64,000 nt of DNA from Nocardia abscessus (GCF_015477775.1 NZ_JADLQO010000012.1:202279-266278); one strand, 5' to 3'; shown: positions 1 through 11,383, counted from the stretch's first letter. Translations and numbers: made by a program. The notes: generated by a model not told the origin, from the letters alone.

Positions 1-208
1 AGCGGTCACTCGGGCGGCCCCAAGTCGGCGGCGTGTCGTCGAGGTCGAAACGACGGGCGCCGTCGACGAAGAGTGTCCAGAGCGGATGATCCGGGAAGCC
101 GTTGATCCGCAGGACCCACCACTGGTCGTCCACGAGGGCGGCGACGGGAAACCGGCCGATCCCGGTCCGTTGCCACTGCGGTCGCGCGTGGAGTTCGGGG
201 TAGGGCAT
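1..208 (-). CDS. hypothetical protein, 3' part cut by window edge
   Basis: The visible part begins MPYPELHARPQWQRTGIG and continues for 69 codons without a stop until the left edge. It is rich in Trp, Pro and Asp (for example DDQWWVLRINGFPDHPLW). A GGGAGA purine run lies about 11 nt before the ATG. It starts about 57 bp after the mazG stop on the same strand, so it may be the third gene of an mfd-mazG transcript. I do not recognise the family. It is not LpqU, which follows mazG in M. tuberculosis. Confidence 0.6.
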   Translation of the reverse strand, partial: MPYPELHARPQWQRTGIGRFPVAALVDDQWWVLRINGFPDHPLWTLFVDGARRFDLDDTPPTWGRPSDR

Positions 209-265
209 CGTCCCAGTCTCCCTGATCCAGCCGTCACGTGGCGGCCGCATACCCCGGCCTTCAGC

Positions 266-1065
266 CTACTCACATCCTTCCGGCCAGAAGGCGCGCCAAT
301 CCTCGGCTGTGAGGGGTAGGCGTTCACCGCGGTCCTTTTCCGCCGCGTCCTCCGCCGCGCGGATAGCGGCGGCGAACCTCAGCGTCGCTTTGCGGAGATT
401 TTCTTCGGCGCTTTCCGGCCCGCCGAGGCGCACGACGCGGAGAGCCTCGGGCACGAGATCGGACGGCAGGCCCGCCTTCGTGCTGCGGGAGACGATCTTC
501 TCGGCGAGAGCCAGGGCGGGCTGGGCCATGGCGATGCCGTCCAGGCAGGAGCGGCGGGACTTCTCGGCGGATTTGCGTTCTTCCCAGGCGCGTTCCTGCG
601 CGGCGATCTTCTCCGCCACCGACGCGGACGGATCGATCGCGGAGCCCGCCAGGTGCGGGCTGCGGTTGACCAGCTTCGCGACGAGAGCGGCGGCGACATC
701 GTCCACGGTGAATTCGCCTGCGGCCTGGGCAATCCGGGAATGGAAGAGCACTTGCAGCAGCAGGTCGCCGAGTTCCTCCTTGATCGTCTCGGCATCGCTG
801 TGCTGGATGGCGTCGAGCAACTCGTAGGTTTCCTCGAGCAGGTAAGGTCGCAGCGAATCGTGGGTCTGGGTGACCTCCCAGCCCCCGAAGTGCCAGAGAC
901 GGTCCATGACCTCGACCGCCCCGGCCAAACCGGCCGCGACCACCGCCGTGTCCGTGCGCGGGATCGCGTCGCCGTTCGGCGCGGCGCGATTCACGCCGTC
1001 GGCCCTGCGTTCGGCGGCACGGTGACGGGCAGCCCGCAGGACGGACTCGTCGCGATCGGCCGAAC

Positions 1066-1069
<4 letters not shown>
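266..1069 (-). CDS. mazG: MazG nucleoside triphosphate pyrophosphohydrolase
   Basis: A 267-residue MazG-family enzyme, expected to hydrolyse (d)NTPs, including oxidised nucleotides, to the monophosphate and pyrophosphate in the cytosol. The helical MazG core holds the metal-binding pattern EETYE followed about 20 residues later by EELGD (residues about 78-102). A second helical segment with NRSPH and EKIAAQERAWEERK follows. The ATG overlaps the mfd stop by 4 nt, so the two are translationally coupled. mfd-mazG order matches M. tuberculosis Rv1020-Rv1021. Identity is clear; the preferred substrate cannot be read from sequence. Confidence 0.93.
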
Positions 1070-4677
<3,608 letters not shown>

Positions 4678-4744
4678 CGACAACTCCTGAGCGCAGGCGA
4701 GACGGTTCGAGCGGCCAACCGAGTCTAGTTAAGCGGGTGTCCCG

Positions 4745-4833
4745 TTTTTGCAGCGCCTGCGGCGACGCGTGTTCGAGACCGCCTTCGCCGTGCGCAGGCG
4801 CGACCGCCGTCGGGCGTCTCGGTCTCGAACGCG
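4745..4833 (+). repeat. variant copy of the poly-T/CAGCGCCTGCGGCG repeat
   Basis: A TTTTTG run followed by CAGCGCCTGCGGCG resembles the start of the repeats after pmt and after the TetR gene ending at 5456. Further in, GTTCGAGACCG (4771-4781) and CGGTCTCGAAC (4820-4830) form an 11-bp inverted repeat. It lies between the DUF1330 gene and mfd. The interior differs from the other copies, so this is a diverged or related element. Confidence 0.5.
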
Positions 4834-4902
4834 ACGATTACCTGGATTCGCTCCGGCCTGGCTGATCAGGAGAACCGGGATAGAGCGCGAACCGCGGAGC
4901 GT

Positions 4903-5196
4903 CTAGCCCTGGACGCCGTCCGCGAAGACCATTCGCACCTCGACCCCGGACTTACGCACCTCTCGCGCCTTCAGGTACTCCGGGGAGTCGTACCACGTCC
5001 GGACCCGATCCAGATCGGGGAACTCGAGGACCACAGCGCGCCGGCCCGCAGGCCAAGCCCCCTCGATCGCCTCCGGCACGGTAGCGACGAGGTAACGCCC
5101 GCCGTACTGCCGGATCGACGGCTCCGCCAGCCGCCAGTACTCCAATCCGACTTCCTCGTCCGACACTTCGGCTTCGACGATGACGTAAGCGGGCAT
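4903..5196 (-). CDS. DUF1330 family protein
   Basis: A 97-residue protein starting MPAYVIVEAEVSDEE, the typical opening of the small DUF1330 ferredoxin-like (dimeric alpha/beta barrel) family. The central RYLVATVPEAIEG and RRAVVLEFPD and the later ARTWYDSPEY-like segment (RVRTWYDSPEYLKARE) fit the family's usual length of about 95. GGAG lies 6 nt before the ATG. A longer frame adds 20 residues without a ribosome site. No function is established for the family. Confidence 0.85.
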   Translation of the reverse strand: MPAYVIVEAEVSDEEVGLEYWRLAEPSIRQYGGRYLVATVPEAIEGAWPAGRRAVVLEFPDLDRVRTWYDSPEYLKAREVRKSGVEVRMVFADGVQG

Positions 5197-5302
5197 GCGC
5201 AACTCCGGTAGGACGAGCGAATCGAACCCGAACCACCCTAGCGTCGCGATCGCCACGTCCGCCTATGACCGCAACCACTCCCACCGACCGGCCCGACCAC
5301 CG

Positions 5303-5452
5303 GTTTCGAGCGAAGCAAGACCGAGCATCGTCCGTTCCCGGCCCGGCTCGCGTCCGAGCGGCCGCCGCGTCCGCGACGAAGTCGCCAGCGGCGGTCGCTC
5401 GGACGCGAGCCACAAGAGGGCCGCGAACACCCAGCGCCGCAGGCGCTGGAAA
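5303..5452 (-). repeat. dispersed repeat with 67-bp hairpin, copy A
   Basis: About 150 bp that is nearly the reverse complement of the repeat after pmt (44163-44320). The hairpin core at 5345-5411 is identical over all 67 bp to the reverse complement of 44200-44266: 24-bp arms with a single mismatch, enclosing a smaller GCGAC/GTCGC hairpin. On the minus strand it directly follows the stop of the upstream TetR gene, as T6, CAGCGCCTGCGGCGCTG, then GTGTTCGCGGCC. This is the same arrangement as after pmt. It lies between that stop and the DUF1330 gene. Confidence 0.9.
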
Positions 5453-5455
5453 AAA

Positions 5456-6103
5456 TTACGGCACGTAGCGCCGCAGCCGTCTGGCCGCGAATTCCCGGAA
5501 GTACGAGAGCTTTTCCGCCGGGACGAGGGCCGGGAGCAGGAAGTACCAGGCGCGCTCCATCCGGACCGCCATCTGGTCGATGGATTCGGTGCCGACGGCG
5601 ATGATGTGCACGCCCGCGGCCATCTCCTGCCACAGCAGGCCGATGACCTCCGCGTCCAGGTCGGCGATCAGGTCGCCCTGGGCGATGGCTCGCTCGGCGA
5701 GCAGGCGGTAGGTGTCGCCCCAGTTCTTGGCGATGTTGTCGCCCTGGGCGCCGCGGTAGTCGCCGATCTGGTGGGTCAGCTTCAGCATGGCGCCGACCAT
5801 CGGGTCGTTCATCGATAGATCGGCGACGACGTAGGTGATGCCGATGCACGCTTCCAGCGCGGGCACCCGGGGATCGAAGAAGCCCTGACACGAACTGGTC
5901 AGTCGCTCGTTGCCCTGGTCGACCACGGCGCGCGCCAGTTCTTCCTTCGAGCCGAAGTGAAAGTACAAGGCGCCCTTGGTCACATTGGACTGCGCGATGA
6001 TCTCGCTCAGGCTCGCATTCGCATATCCCAAGCGCAGAAAGACATCGGCAGCGCCCGCCAGGACGGAATCGCGGGTGATCTCCGCGCGCGCTTGCCTAGC
6101 CAT
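5456..6103 (-). CDS. TetR-family regulator, gamma-butyrolactone-receptor-like
   Basis: A 215-residue TetR protein. The N-terminal helix-turn-helix (residues about 8-55) contains SLSEIIAQSNVTKGALYFHF and then SKEELARAVV. This is close to the ArpA/ScbR gamma-butyrolactone receptors, which use VTKGALYFHF and KEELARAV. The ligand domain is less conserved, so binding of a butyrolactone is only inferred. No butyrolactone synthase (AfsA-type) is in the window. The stop codon abuts the hairpin repeat. An 18-bp direct repeat lies just upstream of the start and could be its operator. Confidence 0.85.
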   Translation of the reverse strand: MARQARAEITRDSVLAGAADVFLRLGYANASLSEIIAQSNVTKGALYFHFGSKEELARAVVDQGNERLTSSCQGFFDPRVPALEACIGITYVVADLSMNDPMVGAMLKLTHQIGDYRGAQGDNIAKNWGDTYRLLAERAIAQGDLIADLDAEVIGLLWQEMAAGVHIIAVGTESIDQMAVRMERAWYFLLPALVPAEKLSYFREFAARRLRRYVP

Positions 6104-6137
6104 CAGATCCGCCTGTCATCCCAAAACCAGCCATCCT

Positions 6138-6173
6138 GAAGTAGACCGACATCTCGAAGTTGACCGACTTACC
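6138..6173 (-). promoter_or_regulatory. 18-bp tandem direct repeat, candidate operator
   Basis: Two adjoining 18-bp units, GAAGTAGACCGACATCTC and GAAGTTGACCGACTTACC, sit about 35 bp upstream of the start of the butyrolactone-receptor-like TetR gene. Direct repeats at this spot suit autoregulation, but the arrangement is not the palindrome typical of ArpA-type sites, so the assignment is tentative. Confidence 0.45.
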
Positions 6174-6284
6174 GCCCGAACAGCACCCAAAGGATGGGTG
6201 AACCGTACCACCAGGCGCGCGCCCGGCAGCCAATTCGAGCATTCGGCCAGACCTGCCGCGCAATTTGCTAGTTAACAATCCGGG

Positions 6285-6899
6285 TCACTCACCGGCGCCT
6301 GCGCGCCACTCCGAGCTCAGTTGCGGATCGGCTTCGAGATGGCTCAGCCCGTTCCAGCACAGGTTCACCAAGTGTGCCGCCACAACCTCTTTCGACGGTT
6401 TGCGCTCGTCCAGCCACCAGGTCGCTGCCGTGGCGACCTGTCCGACGAGCGCCTGGGCGTAGAGGGTGGACAGGCTGGTGTCGAATCCCCTGCGTTCGAA
6501 ATCTGTGGCCAGGATGTGCGCCACCTGATTGGTCGCCTCGTTGAGCAAACTGGAATACCTGCCCTCGGCGGCGGCAGCGGGCTGATCGCGCACCAGAATT
6601 CGAAACCCGTCGGTTCGTTCTTCGATGTAGGTCAGCAGCGCCAACGCGACCTGTTCGAGCCGGATCCGCGATCGGTTCTGGGTGAGCGAGGAGGTGATCA
6701 TGTCCAGCAGCATCGACATCTCGCGGTCGACGACGACCGCGTACAGCCCCTCCTTGCCGCCGAAGTGTTCGTACACCACGGGTTTGGAGACTTGGGCGCG
6801 CTGCGCGATCTCCTCGATGGAGGTCGCGTCGTAGCCGCGTTCGGCGAACAGCGCGCGCCCGATCTCGATCAGCTGCTGACGCCGCTGGGTGCCGGTCAT
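6285..6899 (-). CDS. TetR-family regulator (Rv1019 position)
   Basis: A 204-residue TetR protein. The start is taken at MTGTQRRQQLIEIGRALF; a GTG five codons earlier is possible. The helix-turn-helix is in TSIEEIAQRAQVSKPVVYEHF (residues about 28-48), followed by GGKEGLYAVVVDRE. The C-terminal TetR domain has WWLDERKPS and ends about residue 204. It lies between glmU/tRNA-Gln and mfd, the position of M. tuberculosis Rv1019. As I recall, that protein is autoregulated and represses mfd-mazG. Here another TetR gene and the DUF1330 gene separate it from mfd. Confidence 0.88.
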   Translation of the reverse strand: MTGTQRRQQLIEIGRALFAERGYDATSIEEIAQRAQVSKPVVYEHFGGKEGLYAVVVDREMSMLLDMITSSLTQNRSRIRLEQVALALLTYIEERTDGFRILVRDQPAAAAEGRYSSLLNEATNQVAHILATDFERRGFDTSLSTLYAQALVGQVATAATWWLDERKPSKEVVAAHLVNLCWNGLSHLEADPQLSSEWRAGAGE

Positions 6900-7245
6900 A
6901 CGCGGCCGGGACACTCGATGTGACTCACCCGAAGACACTGACACTCCTCCGCCTCTCCGCGTTCTCGCCGACCCGAGTGCATCGACGGTCCACCGTCCGG
7001 CCCGCCGATCGCCTGCCCGGCACAGCCGTGGGCGCGCCCGGCGAGTACTCATGTGCGTGCGAGACGGCGTCGCATCGGGGTTCCGACGCAGGACGCCGAC
7101 GTTCGCATACCACTGTTCCAGACAGCTCGGCGGCGCGACCGCTCGACCCTCCGCCCAACAATTCGCGGGGAGGCGGCCGAGTATGCGAGGATTCATCTCG
7201 TGCCATGGCACAGCGGCGGGGGTTCGCCAACCGCCGGTGTGGCAA
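6900..7245. other. gene-free stretch with a degenerate dispersed repeat
   Basis: About 350 bp between the Rv1019-like TetR gene and tRNA-Gln. I see no convincing coding sequence. Positions 7030-7065 match part of the repeats at 9999-10038 and 42302-42340 (GGGCG..CCCGGCGAGT..CTCATGTGCGTGCGAGAC) with a one-base deletion and several substitutions. The rest is unassigned and must hold the promoters of the TetR gene and of the tRNA. Confidence 0.5.
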
Positions 7246-7316
7246 TCCGCCGTGGTGTAATGGCAGCACATCTGATTTTGGTTCAGAGAGTTCAGGTTCG
7301 AGTCCTGGCGGCGGAG
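7246..7316 (+). tRNA. tRNA-Gln (anticodon TTG)
   Basis: The acceptor arms TCCGCCG and CGGCGGA pair fully. The D arm has GTGTAATGGCAGCAC. The anticodon stem TCTGA/TCAGA holds the loop TTTTGGT with anticodon TTG. The T arm reads CAGGTTCGAGTCCTG. The discriminator is G and CCA is not encoded. M. tuberculosis also has a tRNA-Gln beside glmU. Confidence 0.95.
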
Positions 7317-7351
7317 CTCGAGAGCACGATGACTATCGTTGGCCCGCACAT

Positions 7352-7415
7352 CGCTGACCAAGCACGACGCTGACCAAGCACAACGCTGACCAAGCACAAC
7401 GCTGACCCGCACGAT
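7352..7415 (+). repeat. 16-bp tandem repeat, about 3.5 copies
   Basis: Units at 7352, 7368, 7384 and 7400 read CGCTGACCAAGCACGA, CGCTGACCAAGCACAA (twice) and a degenerate CGCTGACCCGCACGAT. They fill the space between tRNA-Gln and glmU and end about 20 bp before the glmU start, so they lie in its 5' leader or promoter. There are no spacers of CRISPR type. Confidence 0.85.
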
Positions 7416-7437
7416 GACAGGCAGCCGAGGGAGATCC

Positions 7438-8928
7438 ATGCCACAGCAGACCGCCGTCGTCGTTCTCGCAGCTGGTGCCGGGACGCGAATGCGGTCGAAG
7501 ACCCCCAAGGTACTGCATTCGCTGGCCGGTCGGAGCATGCTCGCGCACGCGCTGCATGCGGCGAACGAGATCGACCCCGCGTACCTCATCACCGTGGTGG
7601 GGCACGACCGCGAGCAAGTCGGCGCCGCGGTGACCGCGGTCGCCGACGACCTGGGCCGGGAGATCACCCCGGCGCTCCAGGAACAGCAGCTCGGCACCGG
7701 GCACGCGGTGCAGTGCGCGCTGGACGCCCTGCCGGTCGGATTCACCGGCGACGTGCTGGTCACCTCCGCCGACGTGCCGCTGCTGGACGGGCACACCCTG
7801 GCCGCGCTGCTCGACGAGCACCGCAGCTACGCCGAACGCCCCGCGGTCACCGTGCTGACCTTCGTGCCGGAGGACCCGAACGGTTACGGCCGCATCGTGC
7901 GCGACGCCGATGGCCAGCTGGCCGAGATCGTCGAGCACGCCGACGCCACCCCGGAGCAGACCGCGATCACCGAGGTGAACTCCGGTGTGTACGCGTTCGA
8001 CGCCGCGGTGCTGCGCACCATGATCAGCAGGCTGTCCACCGCCAACGCCCAGCACGAGCTGTACCTCACCGACGTGCTGCGCCTGGCCCGCGAGGCCGGT
8101 CACCCGGTGCACGGCGCACGGCTGGTCGACGCGGCCAAGGTCACCGGCGTCAACGACCGGGTGCAGCTGGCCGCGGCGGCGCGCACGCTCAACCGCTACA
8201 TCCTGGAACGCCATATGCGCGCGGGCGTCACCATCATGGATCCCGCCTCCACCTGGGTGGACGCCGGCGTGCGCATCGGAAGGGACGCGGTGCTGCGGCC
8301 CGGCGTACAACTGCTCGGCAACACGATCCTCGGCGAGGACGCCGAGGTCGGCCCGGACAGCACGCTCACCGATGTGGTCGTCGGCGACGGCGCGAAGGTG
8401 ATCCGCACCCACGGCGAGGGCGCGACCATCGGCCCGAAGGCGACCATCGGCCCGTTCAGCTACCTGCGTCCCGGCACCGTCGTGGGCGACGAGGGCAAGC
8501 TCGGCGCTTTCGTCGAGACCAAGAACGCCTCGATCGGCGCGCATTCGAAGGTGCCGCACCTCACCTACGTCGGCGACGCCACCATCGGCGAGCACAGCAA
8601 CATCGGTGCGTCCAGTGTCTTCGTCAACTACGACGGCGTGACCAAGCACCACACCGTCGTCGGCTCGCACGTGCGCACCGGTAGCGACACCATGTTCGTC
8701 GCGCCGGTGACGGTGGGTGACGGAGCGTATACGGCGGCGGGTACTGTACTGCGCAGAAACGTTCCGCCCGGAGCTCTCGCGGTCTCCGGTGGTCCGCAGA
8801 AGAACATCGAGGGCTGGGTGCAGCGACACCGTCCAGGGACGGACGCGGCCCGCGCGGCGGCGGAAGCCATCGCGGCCAAGGAGATGTCGGGTCAGGCAAT
8901 AGAGCAAAAGGATGGCAATCAGCAGTGA
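7438..8928 (+). CDS. glmU: bifunctional GlmU: GlcNAc-1-P uridyltransferase / GlcN-1-P acetyltransferase
   Basis: A 496-residue enzyme making UDP-N-acetylglucosamine for peptidoglycan and other envelope polymers. The N-terminal nucleotidyltransferase starts VVLAAGAGTRMRSKTPKVLH (residues about 8-27). LGTGHAVQCAL, NSGVYAFD and NDRVQLA follow. From about residue 255 a left-handed beta-helix of hexapeptide repeats carries acetyltransferase motifs such as GAFVETKNASIG and NYDGVTKHHT. ATG 7438 is preceded by GAGGGAG with 4 nt spacing. An in-frame ATG eight codons earlier lies in the tandem-repeat leader. Length matches the mycobacterial protein (495). Confidence 0.97.
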   Translation: MPQQTAVVVLAAGAGTRMRSKTPKVLHSLAGRSMLAHALHAANEIDPAYLITVVGHDREQVGAAVTAVADDLGREITPALQEQQLGTGHAVQCALDALPVGFTGDVLVTSADVPLLDGHTLAALLDEHRSYAERPAVTVLTFVPEDPNGYGRIVRDADGQLAEIVEHADATPEQTAITEVNSGVYAFDAAVLRTMISRLSTANAQHELYLTDVLRLAREAGHPVHGARLVDAAKVTGVNDRVQLAAAARTLNRYILERHMRAGVTIMDPASTWVDAGVRIGRDAVLRPGVQLLGNTILGEDAEVGPDSTLTDVVVGDGAKVIRTHGEGATIGPKATIGPFSYLRPGTVVGDEGKLGAFVETKNASIGAHSKVPHLTYVGDATIGEHSNIGASSVFVNYDGVTKHHTVVGSHVRTGSDTMFVAPVTVGDGAYTAAGTVLRRNVPPGALAVSGGPQKNIEGWVQRHRPGTDAARAAAEAIAAKEMSGQAIEQKDGNQQ

Positions 8929-9905
8929 CCGCGTCATGGATCGACAACCAGAAGAACCTGATGCTCTTCTCGGGACGCGCCCATCCTGAGCTGGCCGAAC
9001 AGGTCGCCAAGGAACTCGACGTCCACGTCACGCCGCAGATCGCACGGGACTTCGCCAACGGCGAGATCTTCGTCCGGTTCGAGGAGTCGGTCCGCGGCTC
9101 CGACGCCTTCGTCCTGCAGAGCTTCCCCGCGCCGCTGAACCAGTGGCTGATGGAGCAGCTCATCATGATCGACGCGCTCAAGCGCGGCTCGGCCAAGCGG
9201 ATCACCGCGGTGCTGCCCTTCTACCCCTACGCGCGCCAGGACAAGAAGCACCGCGGCCGCGAGCCCATCTCGGCCCGTCTGGTCGCGGACCTGCTGAAGA
9301 CCGCGGGCGCGGACCGGATCATCACCGTCGACCTGCACACCGACCAGATCCAGGGCTTCTTCGACGGCCCGGTCGATCACATGCACGCCCAGGTGCAGCT
9401 CGCGGAGTACATCCGCACCAACTACAGCCTCGAGCACATCACCGTCGTCTCCCCCGACTCGGGCCGCGTGCGCGTCGCCGAGAAGTGGGCCGACTCGCTG
9501 GGCGGCTCGCCGCTGGCCTTCATCCACAAGACCCGCGACCCGCTGGTGCCCAACCAGGTGAAATCCAACCGCGTGGTCGGTGAGGTCGAGGGCCGCACCT
9601 GCATCCTGATCGACGACATGATCGACACCGGCGGCACCATCGCGGGCGCGGTCAAGGTGCTCAAGGCGGCCGGCGCCGGTGACGTGGTCATCGCCGCGAC
9701 CCACGGCGTGCTGAGCCCGCCCGCCGCCGAGCGCCTCGCCAGTTGCGGCGCCAAGGAGGTCGTGGTGACCAACACCCTCCCGCTGTCGGAGGACAAGAAG
9801 TTCCCGCAGCTGACCGTGCTGTCCATCGCGCCGCTGCTGGCCCGCACCATTCGCGAGGTCTTCGAGAACGGCTCGGTCACCGGCCTTTTCAACGGAAACG
9901 CGTAG
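8925..9905 (+). CDS. prs: ribose-phosphate pyrophosphokinase (PRPP synthetase)
   Basis: A 326-residue class I PRPP synthetase, making 5-phosphoribosyl-1-diphosphate from ribose 5-phosphate and ATP for nucleotide, His and Trp synthesis (and for decaprenyl-phosphoarabinose in this order). Motifs are FYPYARQDKKHRGREPISAR, VDLHTDQIQGFFDGPVDH and the PRPP loop CILIDDMIDTGGTIAG (residues about 225-240). The GTG start overlaps the glmU stop (GTGA), so glmU-prs form a coupled pair as in mycobacteria. Confidence 0.97.
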   Translation: MTASWIDNQKNLMLFSGRAHPELAEQVAKELDVHVTPQIARDFANGEIFVRFEESVRGSDAFVLQSFPAPLNQWLMEQLIMIDALKRGSAKRITAVLPFYPYARQDKKHRGREPISARLVADLLKTAGADRIITVDLHTDQIQGFFDGPVDHMHAQVQLAEYIRTNYSLEHITVVSPDSGRVRVAEKWADSLGGSPLAFIHKTRDPLVPNQVKSNRVVGEVEGRTCILIDDMIDTGGTIAGAVKVLKAAGAGDVVIAATHGVLSPPAAERLASCGAKEVVVTNTLPLSEDKKFPQLTVLSIAPLLARTIREVFENGSVTGLFNGNA

Positions 9906-9933
9906 CGCGCTCGCTGTTTCGCCTCCCCGCCCC

Positions 9934-10038
9934 TTCAGGCCGTACAAGTAGGGTGGCGCAAAAGTCGCGTTCAGGTCCCGCGCCGGGTGCCGCTCAATTC
10001 TGGGCGTACCCGGCGAGTTACCCATGTTCGTACGAGAC
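9934..10038 (+). repeat. dispersed ~105-bp repeat, copy 1 (full)
   Basis: It begins TTCAGGCCGTACAAGTAGGG, continues through TCGCGTTCAGGTCC and ends GGGCGTACCCGGCGAGTT then ACCCATGTTCGTACGAGACC. It aligns along its full length with the minus strand at 42409-42302 at roughly 78 percent identity by eye, and in part with 42158-42210 and 7030-7065. It lies just downstream of prs and is non-coding. Confidence 0.85.
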
Positions 10039-10082
10039 CGGGTGTCGCGTTGCAAGCGGCGAGTCTTCGCGTTCGACACCCG
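10039..10082 (+). terminator. inverted repeat after prs, possible terminator
   Basis: CGGGTGTCG (10039-10047) and CGACACCCG (10074-10082) form a 9-bp stem with a 26-nt loop. It follows the repeat copy directly. It could end the glmU-prs transcript or belong to the repeat. No U-tract follows. Confidence 0.4.
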
Positions 10083-10115
10083 TTAGGCGCAGCGATCACT
10101 GGGGATACTGATGGT

Positions 10116-10376
10116 ATGACCCGTGACCCGTTGGACACCGATATGGGGGATGACGACCAAGAGGACGAGATCCGCGAGTATCAGCGCAACATCGAGGATC
10201 CGCCCGACGATCTGCGCATCCGCTATCACGAGGACGAGGACGACGGCAGGCTGGGCATCGGCGACGAGCTGGACCAGGAGTGGACGCCGAACGACGGCCG
10301 CGCAGGAGACGTGGAGGCCGACGACCGCTCGGCCGAGGTCGCCGCGATCGAGATCATCGACGATCAGGACCTCTGA
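10116..10376 (+). CDS. small acidic hypothetical protein
   Basis: An 86-residue, very acidic protein (MTRDPLDTDMGDDDQEDE at the start, ending AAIEIIDDQDL). More than a third of residues are Asp or Glu. It has no signal peptide, membrane segment or recognised motif. I chose the ATG at which the acidic composition begins; a longer frame runs back into repeat sequence. It stands alone between prs and a Pro-rich membrane protein. Function unknown. Confidence 0.65.
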   Translation: MTRDPLDTDMGDDDQEDEIREYQRNIEDPPDDLRIRYHEDEDDGRLGIGDELDQEWTPNDGRAGDVEADDRSAEVAAIEIIDDQDL

Positions 10377-10478
10377 GACGAGTTCCCTCGACGCGCCACG
10401 CTGGCGCAATCGGGTATGACGGCGCGTTCACCGTGGTAGGCATAGGTTGCGTGACCGGGACGATACGAGGAGGGTGCG

Positions 10479-11333
10479 ATGAGCACGCCGAAGGATCCGG
10501 AGCACACAGGCGACGAGCAGCGGCCGTCGGAGTCGCCGTCGTTGTCGAAGCGAGCCGGGGACAGTTCCGGTCACGAGCCTGCCCAGCCCCTGACCGGCGC
10601 CGCTCCGGCCCAGACACCTGGCGGACAACCTACCGAGCACGACCCCGCAGCCGCGCGGCCGCCGCAGAGCGAGGCGGGACCGCCGGACCAATGGTGGCAG
10701 CCGACCGGGCCGCCGCCCGCCGGACCGCTGGGCGGCCAGTGGGGCGCCGAGCCCAGCGGCCAGCCGGCCGAGCCGCAGCCTTGGGGTGCCGACAGCCCGG
10801 GTGGCCAGCAGTCCTGGGGCGCCGAACCCGCCGCGCCGGGTACTCCGCTGTCGGGCTCCGCGCCGCAGCCCACCGACGAATCGACGCACCGGTTCACGCC
10901 GGACGAGCACACGCGATACGGCTCCGGTGGGCAACCGCCCTATCCGCCGACCGGGCAGTCCGCCGAAGCCGAGCAGCTGTATCCGCCGACCGGTCAACCC
11001 GGATATCCGGCGGGCGGCGGGTACGGCTACCCGCCGTCGGGGCAGCAGCCGCCGTACGGCTATCCGTCCTACCCACAGCAGGGGTACGAGCCCTACGCCA
11101 CCCAGCCGAGGCAGGCGGGCAGCCAGGTGTACTCGATCATCGGGTTCGTCTGCGCGGTCACCGCGCTGCTGTTCTGCCCGATCCTGTTCGGCCCGGCCGG
11201 GATAATCCTGGGCATAATCGGGCACAACAAGGGCGAATCGCTCGGCAAATGGGCAGCGATCGCGGCGGCCGTCGGAATGGTGATCGGCTTCATCGTGGGA
11301 TTCGCCGTGTTCGGCGGAGACTTGTCGACGTAG
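10479..11333 (+). CDS. Pro/Gln-rich DUF4190-like membrane protein
   Basis: A 284-residue protein. Residues 1 to about 215 are low-complexity, with repeated PPTGQ, PPYG and YPPSGQ stretches rich in Pro, Gln, Gly and Tyr, typical of disordered cytosolic tails in actinobacteria. Two hydrophobic helices follow (VYSIIGFVCAVTALLF with FGPAGIILGIIGHNKG, then WAAIAAAVGMVIGFIVGFAVF), as in DUF4190 proteins. GAGGAGGG precedes the ATG by 4-5 nt. The role is unknown; many such proteins sit near the cell pole or septum, but nothing here shows that. Confidence 0.85.
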   Translation: MSTPKDPEHTGDEQRPSESPSLSKRAGDSSGHEPAQPLTGAAPAQTPGGQPTEHDPAAARPPQSEAGPPDQWWQPTGPPPAGPLGGQWGAEPSGQPAEPQPWGADSPGGQQSWGAEPAAPGTPLSGSAPQPTDESTHRFTPDEHTRYGSGGQPPYPPTGQSAEAEQLYPPTGQPGYPAGGGYGYPPSGQQPPYGYPSYPQQGYEPYATQPRQAGSQVYSIIGFVCAVTALLFCPILFGPAGIILGIIGHNKGESLGKWAAIAAAVGMVIGFIVGFAVFGGDLST

Positions 11334-11383
11334 ATTTTCGGTATGCGTCTTTTCCGTGGCACCGGCACGACAGGTGCGCGAGC

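Noticed and set aside
7352..7415. Possible CRISPR array
   Set aside because: The 16-bp units adjoin without spacers and there are no cas genes.
6900..7797. Extension of the Rv1019-like TetR frame back across tRNA-Gln into glmU
   Set aside because: It would read through a tRNA gene and glmU on the opposite strand. TetR similarity begins at 6899.
7333..8937. 534-codon minus-strand frame opposite glmU
   Set aside because: It has no family motif, and its N-terminal end is encoded by the 16-bp repeats. It is a shadow of glmU.
10280..11383. Long N-terminal extension of the DUF2461 gene
   Set aside because: The extension overlaps the Pro-rich gene in another frame and lacks family similarity. The start at 11384 precedes the conserved domain directly.
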